Origin: an uncultured Alteromonadaceae bacterium
GTDB taxonomy: Bacteria > Pseudomonadota > Gammaproteobacteria > Enterobacterales > Alteromonadaceae
Length of the DNA: 34,576 nt
NCBI GenBank assembly: GCA_938085045.1
Contig: CALKGI010000001.1
Coordinates: 1 to 34,576 of the forward strand
Reading direction: 5' to 3'
In this document: in pieces, positions 1 to 7,798 of the stretch
How the letters are laid out: the number at the start of each line of letters is the position of its first letter
Numbering within the stretch: position 1 is the stretch's first letter
Position numbers and translations under genes: made by a program
The notes under the pieces: model-generated
Databases searched by the model: none
The model's input: the letters and a program-made list of their open reading frames with translations, nothing else
Told to the model about the DNA's origin: nothing

Positions 1-141
1 ATTCCGTTAGACCCTTGGAATCGACCTTACGTTTACCGCACGCCGGGTGAAGATGGTAATGGCTTTTACATGGCGTCTATGGGTAAAGACGGCCAGATTG
101 GTGGTTCTGATGACAATGAGGATATCGTCTTCAAATGGTAG
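1..141 (+). CDS. gspG: Type II secretion major pseudopilin GspG, C-terminal fragment
   Basis: Frame 1 is open from the first base to a TAG at 139-141 and gives the last 46 residues of a protein that begins outside the window. The fragment starts IPLDPWNRPYVY, continues with a TPGEDG turn, and ends with SMGKDGQIGGSDDNEDIVF and KW. This is the conserved C-terminal part of GspG: the DPW-x-PY strand followed by the acidic loop that binds calcium in this family. GspG is the major subunit of the periplasmic pseudopilus that pushes substrate through the secretin. Its stop overlaps the gspE start by 7 bases, so the two are translationally coupled. The prepilin leader cannot be seen because it lies upstream. 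Finding gspG ahead of gspE is not the usual T2SS order. Confidence 0.9.
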   Translation: MPLDPWNRPYVYRTPGEDGNGFYMASMGKDGQIGGSDDNEDIVFKW

Positions 142-1805
142 ATATGAGGTCGCTTTTGTGTCAGCACTTTGCCGTGAGTGATGTTGACTACGAAAAAGCC
201 ATTGCTTATCAGAGCAAATACAGCGGACGCATTGAACGTATCTTGGTTAACATGGGGGCGCTTGCCGAAGATAAGCTGCACTTGGTTTATCAGCAGTTTC
301 TCGATATCCCTTTGTTTGATGGGGCGGGCATCCAAGCCAACACTGAGAATGTGCAGCAGGTGATTGGCCATGATGATCAAATCTGGCTTAAAGATAAAGG
401 CTGGTTGGTTATTGATGCAAACGACAACGACTGGACTTTTGTTACCGTTGACCCGCTCGAAATGTCGGTTAATCAGTGGGTTGGTCAAAAAGACATCGAC
501 CCGAGCATTTATATCGCCACAACTAGCGAATTCGAACAGTTGGCCATTGAGGTTATCGAGCATTCAGAAGATTTATTTGCTAATGATTTGACCTCGGTTG
601 AAGAAGCCAAACTTCGAGAGTTGGCGGCTGAAGCACCCATAGTTAGCTTGCTTAACTCGCTTATTACCAGAGCACTGCGCGATAATGCCTCGGATATGCA
701 CATTGAACCTGTCGACAATAAATGTCGTGTGCGCTTCAGGGTTGATGGCGTACTGCACGCTGAGGAATATATTCCTACCTCAATGGAATTGCCGATAGTC
801 ACTCGAATAAAAATACTTTCGGGTATGGATATCGCCGAAAAACGTCGACCGCAAGATGGCAAAATCGAATTGAAAATTGCTCAAGAAGAGCTCGACGTTC
901 GTGTCTCAGCATTGCCGCTTAATTTGGGTGAAAGTGTGGTTATGCGTTTTTTACGCAAAGACTCGCTTAATTATGATATGACTCACTTGGGTCTTTCAGA
1001 AGATATACAGCGCAAGATTGACCAAGACCTGCAAACCACCGCGGGGGTTATATTGCTGACCGGCCCAACCGGTAGTGGTAAAACAACTAGCCTTTATACC
1101 TTTTTGTCGGCACTAAATGACGACAAAGTTAAAATTATCACCTTAGAAGACCCGGTTGAGTATCAGCTTGAAGGTGTTAATCAGGTTCAGGTTAAGCCAG
1201 ATATTGGTTTTGACTTTGCCGCAGGCCTGCGAAGTATCGTTCGTCAAGATCCAGACATTATTATGCTTGGTGAGATACGTGATCACGAAACAGCACGTAT
1301 TGCTTTGCAATCGGCCATCACCGGTCACTTGGTATTTTCTACTGTTCACACCAACGATGCACCAAGCGCCTATACGCGTTTGCTCGATTTGGGCGTTGAA
1401 GAGTTTTTACTTAATGCCGCACTAGTGTCGATTATCGCCCAGCGATTGTTGCGTACCTTGTGTGATGAGTGTTCTGAGCCGCTTGATGCCTCTGGGACTC
1501 ATGACATGCTGACCAAATACCCAATGGAAAAACTCGCTGAGCAGTTTACCCAAGGTTCTATTAATCTGCGTAAACCCAAAGGGTGCGAGTCTTGTAACCA
1601 TACAGGTTATAAAGGGCGAAAAGCCATTGTTGAGTATATGCCTTGTGATGAGGTGGTTCGTAGTATTCCAAAAGACAGTTTCTTTGTTGATAAGGTTAAA
1701 AAGTACAACGCCGAGCAAAATAATCGCACCATGCTTGAAGATGGTTTGTTAAAAGTCATTCAGGGCATGACCACCATTGACGAAGTGATGCGGGTGGCGG
1801 GTTAA
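135..1805 (+). CDS. gspE: Type II secretion system assembly ATPase GspE
   Basis: This is the cytoplasmic hexameric ATPase that drives pseudopilus assembly, docking on GspL and GspF at the inner membrane. The 556 residues carry a GspE/PilB N-terminal domain (about 1-140) and a secretion ATPase core. The Walker A motif GPTGSGKTT is at 310-318, the Asp box ITLEDPVEY at 335-343, Walker B with DIIMLGEIRD at 374-383, and the His box with STVHTNDA near 402-409. Two CxxC pairs (C443/C446 and C484/C487) form the zinc-binding C-terminal subdomain typical of GspE. The length is slightly above the usual 500 or so because of the N-terminal extension. The ATG at 135 lies inside the end of gspG; a second in-frame ATG follows three codons later, so the exact start is uncertain by 3 residues. 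Confidence 0.96.
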   Translation: MVDMRSLLCQHFAVSDVDYEKAIAYQSKYSGRIERILVNMGALAEDKLHLVYQQFLDIPLFDGAGIQANTENVQQVIGHDDQIWLKDKGWLVIDANDNDWTFVTVDPLEMSVNQWVGQKDIDPSIYIATTSEFEQLAIEVIEHSEDLFANDLTSVEEAKLRELAAEAPIVSLLNSLITRALRDNASDMHIEPVDNKCRVRFRVDGVLHAEEYIPTSMELPIVTRIKILSGMDIAEKRRPQDGKIELKIAQEELDVRVSALPLNLGESVVMRFLRKDSLNYDMTHLGLSEDIQRKIDQDLQTTAGVILLTGPTGSGKTTSLYTFLSALNDDKVKIITLEDPVEYQLEGVNQVQVKPDIGFDFAAGLRSIVRQDPDIIMLGEIRDHETARIALQSAITGHLVFSTVHTNDAPSAYTRLLDLGVEEFLLNAALVSIIAQRLLRTLCDECSEPLDASGTHDMLTKYPMEKLAEQFTQGSINLRKPKGCESCNHTGYKGRKAIVEYMPCDEVVRSIPKDSFFVDKVKKYNAEQNNRTMLEDGLLKVIQGMTTIDEVMRVAG

Positions 1806-1806
1806 T

Positions 1807-3018
1807 ATGGCCACTTTCAAATACGTTGCCTACGACAACAGCGGCAAAAAAATCGAAGCGTCGATTGACGCTGACGATATATTGAAAGCGCAAAACGAAC
1901 TCAAAGAAGGCAAGAAATTGCTGGTCAGTTCGATTAGTGAAGTTAAGTCGGGCGGCGCTGGCGGTATTAGCCTATTTGGTAAAAAACAGGCCGGTGGTCG
2001 CGATTTGGAATATTTGACCGGCGAAATCACTTTGTTGCTGCAAAGTGGTGTCAAGTTTGACAAGGCGGTTGATTTATTGGCTAAAGCTAAAGCCAGTTCA
2101 CCCATCGGCGATGTGCTCAGTCAAATCTCTGGTAAGTTAAAATCAGGTATTACGATATCTGAGGCCTTTGGTAGTTTTAAAAATTTGTTCAACAAACTGT
2201 ATGTTAACTTGTTGAAGATTGGTGAAGAATCTGGGGCGTTGGCGCCAGTATTCGAAGGTTTGTCGCGAGACTTGCGCTATCGTAACGATTTACGCCAAAC
2301 CATTGTTCAGGCGACCACTTATCCTCTAATCATTCTGGCCGTTTGCATATTGTCCATTGTGTTTATTTTTAATTTTATCGTGCCAAAAATGTCAACTCTG
2401 TTTGCAGACGCTGAAGATTTGCCTTTGCATACCCGGGCGATTTTGGCGATTAGTGATTGGTTGATCAACTATCAGCATTTTTTGCTTATTGGATTAATTG
2501 CAGCCGGGATTGGTATTTACCACAACCGTAAGAACCCACGAATGCTTCAATGGTTTCATCAGCGTTCACGTTTGGTGCCGGGATTGCGCACCGTGGTGGA
2601 TATGTCTGAAAGAATTCGTTTTTGTTCGAGTATGTCTTTGTTGCTCAAAGCCGGTATTGCGATGGACCAAGCGGTTAAACTCAGCGCAGGCAACTCAGCC
2701 AACTCTGAAATCAGACGTGAACTTGAAGGTGTTAGTGATGAGATTCGAAAAGGCATACATTTGTCTGAGGCGCTAAATGAGACGTCGTTATTTCCAGATT
2801 TATTTATTTCTTTGATTGAAATTGGTGAAGAAAGCGGTGAGGTTACCCGAATTTTCACCGAACTGGCCGAACGTTCGCGTAATGAGTTCACCAGTTGGGT
2901 TAGCCGCGTGACAGCTTTGCTAGAACCTTTGCTTATTATCACCATGGGCCTGATTGTTGGTTTCGTTGTGGTCACCATGATGCTAAGCGTTATGCAAATC
3001 AACGAAACTGTGTTGTAA
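1807..3018 (+). CDS. gspF: Type II secretion system inner-membrane platform protein GspF
   Basis: This polytopic inner-membrane protein forms the assembly platform between the GspE ATPase and the pseudopilus. The 403 residues match the family length of about 400. It has a short N-terminal region beginning MATFKYVAYDNSGKK, then two repeats of the T2SSF domain (about 70-195 and 270-395). Each repeat contains the signature LLxxGxxxxxA (LLLQSGVKFDKAV, LLLKAGIAMDQAV) and IGEESG. Hydrophobic segments are seen near 172-195, 220-240 and 372-395. The ATG follows the gspE stop by one base, so it belongs to the same transcript. No unusual residues were noticed. Confidence 0.95.
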   Translation: MATFKYVAYDNSGKKIEASIDADDILKAQNELKEGKKLLVSSISEVKSGGAGGISLFGKKQAGGRDLEYLTGEITLLLQSGVKFDKAVDLLAKAKASSPIGDVLSQISGKLKSGITISEAFGSFKNLFNKLYVNLLKIGEESGALAPVFEGLSRDLRYRNDLRQTIVQATTYPLIILAVCILSIVFIFNFIVPKMSTLFADAEDLPLHTRAILAISDWLINYQHFLLIGLIAAGIGIYHNRKNPRMLQWFHQRSRLVPGLRTVVDMSERIRFCSSMSLLLKAGIAMDQAVKLSAGNSANSEIRRELEGVSDEIRKGIHLSEALNETSLFPDLFISLIEIGEESGEVTRIFTELAERSRNEFTSWVSRVTALLEPLLIITMGLIVGFVVVTMMLSVMQINETVL

Positions 3019-3028
3019 AGGTTTGTTG

Positions 3029-3457
3029 ATGAAACGCTTAAGTACTTTCAATAAAGGATTTACCCTAATAGAGCTGATGATCGTCATCTTGGTGATGGGA
3101 CTATTGGCGGGTTTAGTTGCCCCTTTGACGTTTGAGCAACTTGATAAATCACGGGCTAAAACTGAATTTTTGAAATTGCGTAATACCATCAAAAACCACA
3201 CCACCAAAGCGTTTGCTCAAGGGGTGAGTTATCGGATGCAAACTAAAGGTCAAACGTTGACGGCGTTGTCTGTGTTAGGTGAAAAAACCTACACCTTTAA
3301 ATATCTTGAGATGCCCGAGCAGTTTTTTATCATTAACGGCAATGGTTTTCCATCGATAGACAAGTTCGAACTCCTTGTGGCAGGCCGGCCTAGGCAAATC
3401 ACCATGGAAGACATGTTAGGTGTAAAACAGGATTTGATTTATGCCAAAGCCAAATAG
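3029..3457 (+). CDS. gspH: Type II secretion minor pseudopilin, GspH-like
   Basis: This is a 142-residue minor pseudopilin. It opens with a short basic leader ending in Gly10, followed by FTLIELMIVILVMGLLAG, a classic type III (prepilin) signal: cleavage after Gly10, Phe at +1, Glu at +5 (residue 15), then a hydrophobic helix. The rest is a small globular domain without cysteines, as expected for GspH. I chose ATG 3029 because an AAAGG Shine-Dalgarno sits 7 bases upstream; TTG codons at 3023 and 3026 are less likely. The assignment as GspH rests on position (before gspI) and size, since GspH sequences diverge strongly. It needs a prepilin peptidase (GspO/PilD) encoded elsewhere. Its 3' end overlaps gspI by 17 bases. 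Confidence 0.8.
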   Translation: MKRLSTFNKGFTLIELMIVILVMGLLAGLVAPLTFEQLDKSRAKTEFLKLRNTIKNHTTKAFAQGVSYRMQTKGQTLTALSVLGEKTYTFKYLEMPEQFFIINGNGFPSIDKFELLVAGRPRQITMEDMLGVKQDLIYAKAK

Positions 3458-3884
3458 AGCCCGAAAAAGCGCAAAGCACAGCGGTTTTACGCTGCTTGAG
3501 GTGTTGATCTCTAGCATTATTTTGTTTTTGTTTATTACCATGGCTTCTCAGGCGTTCAGCCAAGCAGCCCAATCTTCGCTAAAAGCAGAGCGTGCAGCAA
3601 AGGTGGCAAGTTTGGTCCCCTTACTGATGGAAAATATCCGAGGCAAGGTATTGGCTGTGAATACGTTGGGTGATGTCGCAGGGCAAGGGAAAATGCTCGA
3701 TATGCAGTATCACTGGCAGGCGAAATTACTAGAACGAAAAAGACCTGCGTCGAGGTTTGACCCATCAACCATGGAATTCAAAGATTATAAAGACCGTTTT
3801 AATTTATGGTCTGTTGAGGTGGTAGTGACCATAGGCAAATATCAACGTAGCTGGCAGTATGAGGAAATCAGTTGGTTCAAGTAA
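3441..3884 (+). CDS. gspI: Type II secretion minor pseudopilin GspI
   Basis: This 147-residue minor pseudopilin has a 15-residue basic leader ending in Gly15, then FTLLEVLISSIILFLFITMA. The prepilin peptidase site is therefore Gly15/Phe16, with Glu20 at +5. The size and the sequence after the helix (Ala/Gln/Ser-rich, SQAFSQAAQSS) suit GspI, which with GspJ and GspK forms the tip complex of the pseudopilus. The ATG lies inside the 3' end of gspH and the stop lies 13 bases inside gspJ, so the pseudopilin genes are tightly coupled. At 147 residues it is somewhat longer than a typical GspI (about 120-130). Confidence 0.82.
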   Translation: MPKPNRARKSAKHSGFTLLEVLISSIILFLFITMASQAFSQAAQSSLKAERAAKVASLVPLLMENIRGKVLAVNTLGDVAGQGKMLDMQYHWQAKLLERKRPASRFDPSTMEFKDYKDRFNLWSVEVVVTIGKYQRSWQYEEISWFK

Positions 3885-4552
3885 ACTTACAAAAAGGGTA
3901 TACCCTAGTCGAGATGTTGATTGCCATGGTGATCTTGCTCAGCTTGATGTTTACGGCTAACTACAGTTATTCGTTGTATTCAAACTACTGGGCAGGCCGC
4001 CTTGGTACGTTTGACCGCACAATGTTCTACTTTCAGGGATTATTGCAAGTAAAAGACACCATTGACTCGGCTATTCCTTACATTGTCAGCAATGAAAAGA
4101 AAGAACAGACTTTTTATTTTCTCGGCCGTGGAGAAGGTTTTACATTAGTGACTACAGCACCGATATTTGCGCAAACAGTCAATGATGCTGCGGTGGTGCG
4201 GATATTTAAAGAGCCTACCGATGAAGGATTTCAATTGGTTTATGAAGAGGCCCCTTTAAGTGATGGTTTGTTGATTGACTTAGATCAGGTGCTTAATTTC
4301 AAATACCGTACAGTGCTGATGCGCACCAAACAGCCGATAAAATTCGAATATTTTGGTTGGAAGGTGCGTGAGCATAAATATGAGTTAACCACGTTTCCCG
4401 ATGAAACACCGGTATGGAGCGCCAGTTATGATGCTGCGAAGACTCGAATTCAGCCTAAACGGTTGCGTATGACCATTGGCACAGAAGGATTCGATTATGA
4501 TTTACCTGAAGGTCACAGTAAGTTGATTAATTTTTTCTTGGAGCAAGGCTAG
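3872..4552 (+). CDS. gspJ: Type II secretion minor pseudopilin GspJ
   Basis: This 226-residue protein has the prepilin signal QKG/YTLVEMLIAMVILLSL, cleaved after Gly9, with Glu14 at +5. GspJ is the larger minor pseudopilin of the I-J-K tip complex and is normally about 200 residues. I chose the TTG at 3872 because GAGGAAA at 3861-3867 makes a good ribosome-binding site and no ATG or GTG precedes the cleavage motif. It overlaps gspI by 13 bases and gspK by 1 base. The C-terminal domain is rich in beta-strand-like sequence. The identity comes from the motif, size and gene order; the body of the protein is poorly conserved in the family. Confidence 0.8.
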   Translation: MVQVNLQKGYTLVEMLIAMVILLSLMFTANYSYSLYSNYWAGRLGTFDRTMFYFQGLLQVKDTIDSAIPYIVSNEKKEQTFYFLGRGEGFTLVTTAPIFAQTVNDAAVVRIFKEPTDEGFQLVYEEAPLSDGLLIDLDQVLNFKYRTVLMRTKQPIKFEYFGWKVREHKYELTTFPDETPVWSASYDAAKTRIQPKRLRMTIGTEGFDYDLPEGHSKLINFFLEQG

Positions 4553-5475
4553 TGATTGCCCGTTTGAATCGGTCAAAGCTGCCTAACCAGTTAACCTGGC
4601 AAAAGCAACGTGGCATAGCTTTGATTCAGGTGATTATCACCACCTCTATTATCATGCTGTTGGCGGTGTTTTTTCTCTCCTCGGCAAGGGATCAGGTCAA
4701 CCGGGCGCAGGCATTGCAAAACAAAACGCAAGCTTATTTGTCTTTTTATACCGCGAAGAATCAGGTGTTGTATCAATTATTGACGACGGATTATCCTGAA
4801 TTACGGCAGCGCGATTGGAACTTTTACGGTGCCCCGATAAAAGTAAATGAACATACCACGGTAGCGATTCAGGATTTAAATGGTCTACTCAGTTTGCCAT
4901 CTTTGACCAGACAATATGTGCTCAAAAAAACGCTTACACCCAGACTTGGCGAAAGTGAAGCCAATAACGTTGCTGACAGCATTATGGATTGGATAGATAA
5001 AGATAGTATTACAAAGCGCAATGGTGCCGAGCAACCAGCTTATGCTGGTACAGGTATCACGGTACGTAATGGACCAATCCAGACATATACCGAGTTTGCT
5101 TATATCAATGCAATGTCAGTCGCTGCCGAAGAGGTGTTGTTGGAAAATACCACGATTCACCCTACGCCTTTTTTTAATCCGATGACATCTCCGAAGACAT
5201 TATTGGGCGCTTACCTAGACGATGAAGGCATGGCGCAGGATACCGTTAATATGAGAGGCAGCTCAGGTTATAACAAAACTGCGGTACAGTCTGCAACACA
5301 AACGTACCCAGATGAAGGGCTTAATTTTTTCATGGGACCAGGCTTTAGGCTGACCATAAACAGTAAAGTGGCAGATTCATTTTATGGCAAAGTGCTCGAG
5401 TACGAGATATACCCGTACAGGCCCCGGCCAATTGAAGTGCTTAGCCGTTTACCCCGACAACAACCAGCAAGGTAA
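4552..5475 (+). CDS. gspK: Type II secretion minor pseudopilin GspK
   Basis: This 307-residue protein has the processing site QRG/IALIQVIITTSIIMLL after Gly21. Position +5 is Gln26 instead of Glu, which is expected because GspK is the pseudopilin that normally lacks Glu5 and sits at the very tip. A large globular domain follows, with SIMDWIDKD and NAMSVAAEE segments that recall the helical insertion of GspK. It begins with GTG at 4552, overlapping the gspJ TAG by one base, and ends 8 bases before gspL. Its length fits the family (about 300-330). Confidence 0.87.
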   Translation: MIARLNRSKLPNQLTWQKQRGIALIQVIITTSIIMLLAVFFLSSARDQVNRAQALQNKTQAYLSFYTAKNQVLYQLLTTDYPELRQRDWNFYGAPIKVNEHTTVAIQDLNGLLSLPSLTRQYVLKKTLTPRLGESEANNVADSIMDWIDKDSITKRNGAEQPAYAGTGITVRNGPIQTYTEFAYINAMSVAAEEVLLENTTIHPTPFFNPMTSPKTLLGAYLDDEGMAQDTVNMRGSSGYNKTAVQSATQTYPDEGLNFFMGPGFRLTINSKVADSFYGKVLEYEIYPYRPRPIEVLSRLPRQQPAR

Positions 5476-5483
5476 GTGATGTA

Positions 5484-6614
5484 GTGAATAAATCAATACT
5501 TTCCTCGATACCCAACCAGGTAACACATTTGGCGCTAAACCGCACTGCGGTTTTAACCGATGTTCTGCGTAGGGTTGAATACGATAGCCAAACCAAGCAA
5601 GTAAGGTATGGCGAAGGTCAACCCGAAACGGTTGATATCTTAATCATCGGCAAGGAGCATTACAGCGAAGAAAATCGAAATTTTCCGCTGCAATCGCGTA
5701 AAGAGCTGAACAAAATCCTTAAGCTAGAGGCTGATAACGCCGATGGCGTTATGCTGTATAGCATCGGTAGTTATATCGAAGGTCAGCGCAGCGTTATCAG
5801 TTGGCGGATAAAATCACCGTTGTTCACAGAATTGGCATTGACGCCGATATTTGTGGTGCCCGAGTCGGCGTTACTACTATGCGATAAACCTGGCCAGCTG
5901 TTTAGTGCCAGTCGTAATAATAAAACTTTTTGGTTTATTGACAATCAAGGGCAGTTTTTGTGCGCGCAGAAAAAAGGATTGCTCTCAAGCAGCACAATGT
6001 TTCTGGCGTCAGCGGGATTGAGCGACCAAACCGCGTGTGCCGAGTTGGATGACAATGAGTATTTAGCGTTGTTGAGTGAGTCTTTGCTGGGGGTGTTGTT
6101 AACTAACCTCGGTGGTTTTAAAACCAACTTGCGTAAACTCGAATCAATCGATTGGTTATCACATTTAAAATACAGCGGCACTGCTGTGGTTTTGTTATTC
6201 ACCGGTTACGTGGGTTTGACATCCTTGTATTTAAACATGAGACTGGATTCAGCGAAAGAAGAGCAGGCTGTATACGCCACTAAAACCCAGGATGTCTTTC
6301 AACTCAAAGCACAACTGAGCTTGGTTGAACAAAAAGATAAACAAATCACTGATGTTAATAATGCGGTTTCTGCGCCTAATGTGATTTGGCGATTTATTGT
6401 GCCGCTGGCCAAACGCGGGATTAAATTCACTCGAGTCGGTATGTCACCAGATGGTTCTTTCACCGTTGTCGGTGAAGCCGATAAGGCAACCGACGTTTTG
6501 GAGTTCATCAAGAGCGATCCTTTGGTGGTGGAGCCACAATTTGTTGGTCAAAATACGGTAGTAAAAGGCAAAGACCTTTTCTCCATCGGTTTTAAAATCA
6601 AGGAGGATTTGTAA
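5484..6614 (+). CDS. gspL: Type II secretion system inner-membrane protein GspL
   Basis: GspL links the cytoplasmic ATPase GspE to the periplasmic pseudopilus and pairs with GspM. The 376 residues consist of a cytoplasmic actin-like domain (about 1-225), one membrane segment near 231-250 (TAVVLLFTGYVGLTSLYL) and a periplasmic ferredoxin-like C-terminus. The sequence is divergent, so the call relies on topology, length (family about 380-400) and its place between gspK and gspM. It starts with GTG at 5484, 8 bases after the gspK stop. The stop overlaps the gspM ATG by one base. Confidence 0.8.
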   Translation: MNKSILSSIPNQVTHLALNRTAVLTDVLRRVEYDSQTKQVRYGEGQPETVDILIIGKEHYSEENRNFPLQSRKELNKILKLEADNADGVMLYSIGSYIEGQRSVISWRIKSPLFTELALTPIFVVPESALLLCDKPGQLFSASRNNKTFWFIDNQGQFLCAQKKGLLSSSTMFLASAGLSDQTACAELDDNEYLALLSESLLGVLLTNLGGFKTNLRKLESIDWLSHLKYSGTAVVLLFTGYVGLTSLYLNMRLDSAKEEQAVYATKTQDVFQLKAQLSLVEQKDKQITDVNNAVSAPNVIWRFIVPLAKRGIKFTRVGMSPDGSFTVVGEADKATDVLEFIKSDPLVVEPQFVGQNTVVKGKDLFSIGFKIKEDL

Positions 6615-7177
6615 TGGAAGCATCATTAAACGTCAAATTGATGGGTGTTGTGGCTATCTTTTTGGCGGCGATTAAGTTTGCCTTATTGCCCGTAATTGAT
6701 TGGCAAAATCAGATGATTGATGAAATCTATCAGGTTGAGCGGCGAAATATCAAAGCTGAAAACTTACTGAGTAATCAAGATCAAATTTTCATGAAACTGG
6801 CCACCTTAGATGGAGGTTACAAACAAAAAGCGGATATTTACCCAGTATTCGCCGATCAGGCTTCGTTCAGACTAGAAACGCAAATATTGTTTGAGATGCT
6901 GCTTAAACAATATGATTTGCGCCAAACGCAGTTTTTTTGGCGTGACAGTGAAGACATAAACGCTTTTGGCAACCTACATAAAGCCAAATTTAATGTTAAT
7001 TTTCATGGCAAATTAAAAGATTTTACGCTGCTGCAAAGTGCGCTGTTGTCGGTTAACAAGCAGTATAAAATAGCGAATATGAGTTTGAATACCCGCTCTC
7101 AGACAGACAAGAGCTTTGGTTTTGTTAAAGCGGCTATCACAGTGGAAGCCTTTTATTGGCTGGGAGGAAAGCGATAA
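6614..7177 (+). CDS. gspM: Type II secretion system protein GspM-like
   Basis: This is a 187-residue bitopic inner-membrane protein. It has a short cytoplasmic N-terminus, one membrane segment at about 8-27 (LMGVVAIFLAAIKFALL) and a periplasmic domain, which is the GspM/PilO plan. GspM dimerises with GspL in the platform. The start is well supported: a strong AAGGAGG lies just upstream of ATG 6614, which overlaps the gspL TAA. Sequence identity within this family is low and the length is a little above the usual 150-170. A PilO-like description would fit equally well, but the T2SS context favours GspM. Confidence 0.75.
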   Translation: MEASLNVKLMGVVAIFLAAIKFALLPVIDWQNQMIDEIYQVERRNIKAENLLSNQDQIFMKLATLDGGYKQKADIYPVFADQASFRLETQILFEMLLKQYDLRQTQFFWRDSEDINAFGNLHKAKFNVNFHGKLKDFTLLQSALLSVNKQYKIANMSLNTRSQTDKSFGFVKAAITVEAFYWLGGKR

Positions 7178-7725
7178 TGCAAGCGCGAAAATTAGCCCTT
7201 ATGCTGTCGATCATATTGTTTGTTGTTGGTTTAACCGACCTTTTCACTCGGGTATGGCTGAGCGTTGATGTTGCCAATGCGGGTTCTGAACTGACACAAC
7301 AAGTTAGCGGTGAAGCGAAAGCCCAAGCCACGTTACTTAGTATCGAACAGGTAGAGAAGTTGCTGGATTGGTCGGATATCAAACCCAAAGTGGTTGTTAA
7401 ACCCGTAGCCAAGGTCGCAGCGGTAAAACCTGTGGTTGTGGCGCCAAAAGTCGATGTTCGCGCAATTGTTAAAGCGAAAATCGCTGGAGATGATTCCAAA
7501 TACCTTTTGGGAGATGATTTGTTGTCACTTAAAGGATTGTTTTATGACGGTCAAGAATTTGCTGTGGTTGAGATAGAAAACATCTTGACCAAAAAAATCA
7601 AGTATTACAGAGCCAAAGTTAATGAATCATTGGCAGGCCATCAATTGGCCAAGATTGGCAAGAATCATGTGATGATCAAAAGCGGTCAAAAAAATATCAA
7701 GTTGCAGATGTTTGACAATTTCTGA
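7177..7725 (+). CDS. gspC: Short GspC-like type II secretion protein without PDZ domain
   Basis: The 182 residues comprise a membrane anchor at about 6-25, a Lys/Val/Ala/Pro-rich linker at about 65-105, and a C-terminal domain with LLSLKGLFYDGQEFAVVEIE and GHQLAKIGKNHVMIKSG, which matches the homology-region (HR) domain by which GspC touches the secretin. Full GspC proteins are about 270-300 residues and end in a PDZ or coiled-coil domain; that part is absent here. The start is ATG 7177, overlapping the gspM stop, with GGAGGAAA upstream. In most T2SS operons gspC and gspD come first, whereas here they come last. The call is by topology, the HR-like motif and adjacency to gspD; I am moderately sure. 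Confidence 0.68.
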   Translation: MQARKLALMLSIILFVVGLTDLFTRVWLSVDVANAGSELTQQVSGEAKAQATLLSIEQVEKLLDWSDIKPKVVVKPVAKVAAVKPVVVAPKVDVRAIVKAKIAGDDSKYLLGDDLLSLKGLFYDGQEFAVVEIENILTKKIKYYRAKVNESLAGHQLAKIGKNHVMIKSGQKNIKLQMFDNF

Positions 7726-7798
7726 GTAAGACAGATTTTACGCATTAAACATCAATAACTAAAAGATTAATAAATATCCAGTTTGTTAAGGGGAATAT

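Noticed and set aside
66-563. 165-codon reading frame on the minus strand opposite gspE
   Set aside because: It lies wholly against the well-supported gspG/gspE genes, has no recognisable family and no convincing ribosome-binding site; it is a shadow of the real frame.
4552-4630. Missing Glu at +5 of the GspK prepilin signal as a possible defect
   Set aside because: GspK proteins normally lack Glu5, so Gln at this place is expected for the tip subunit.
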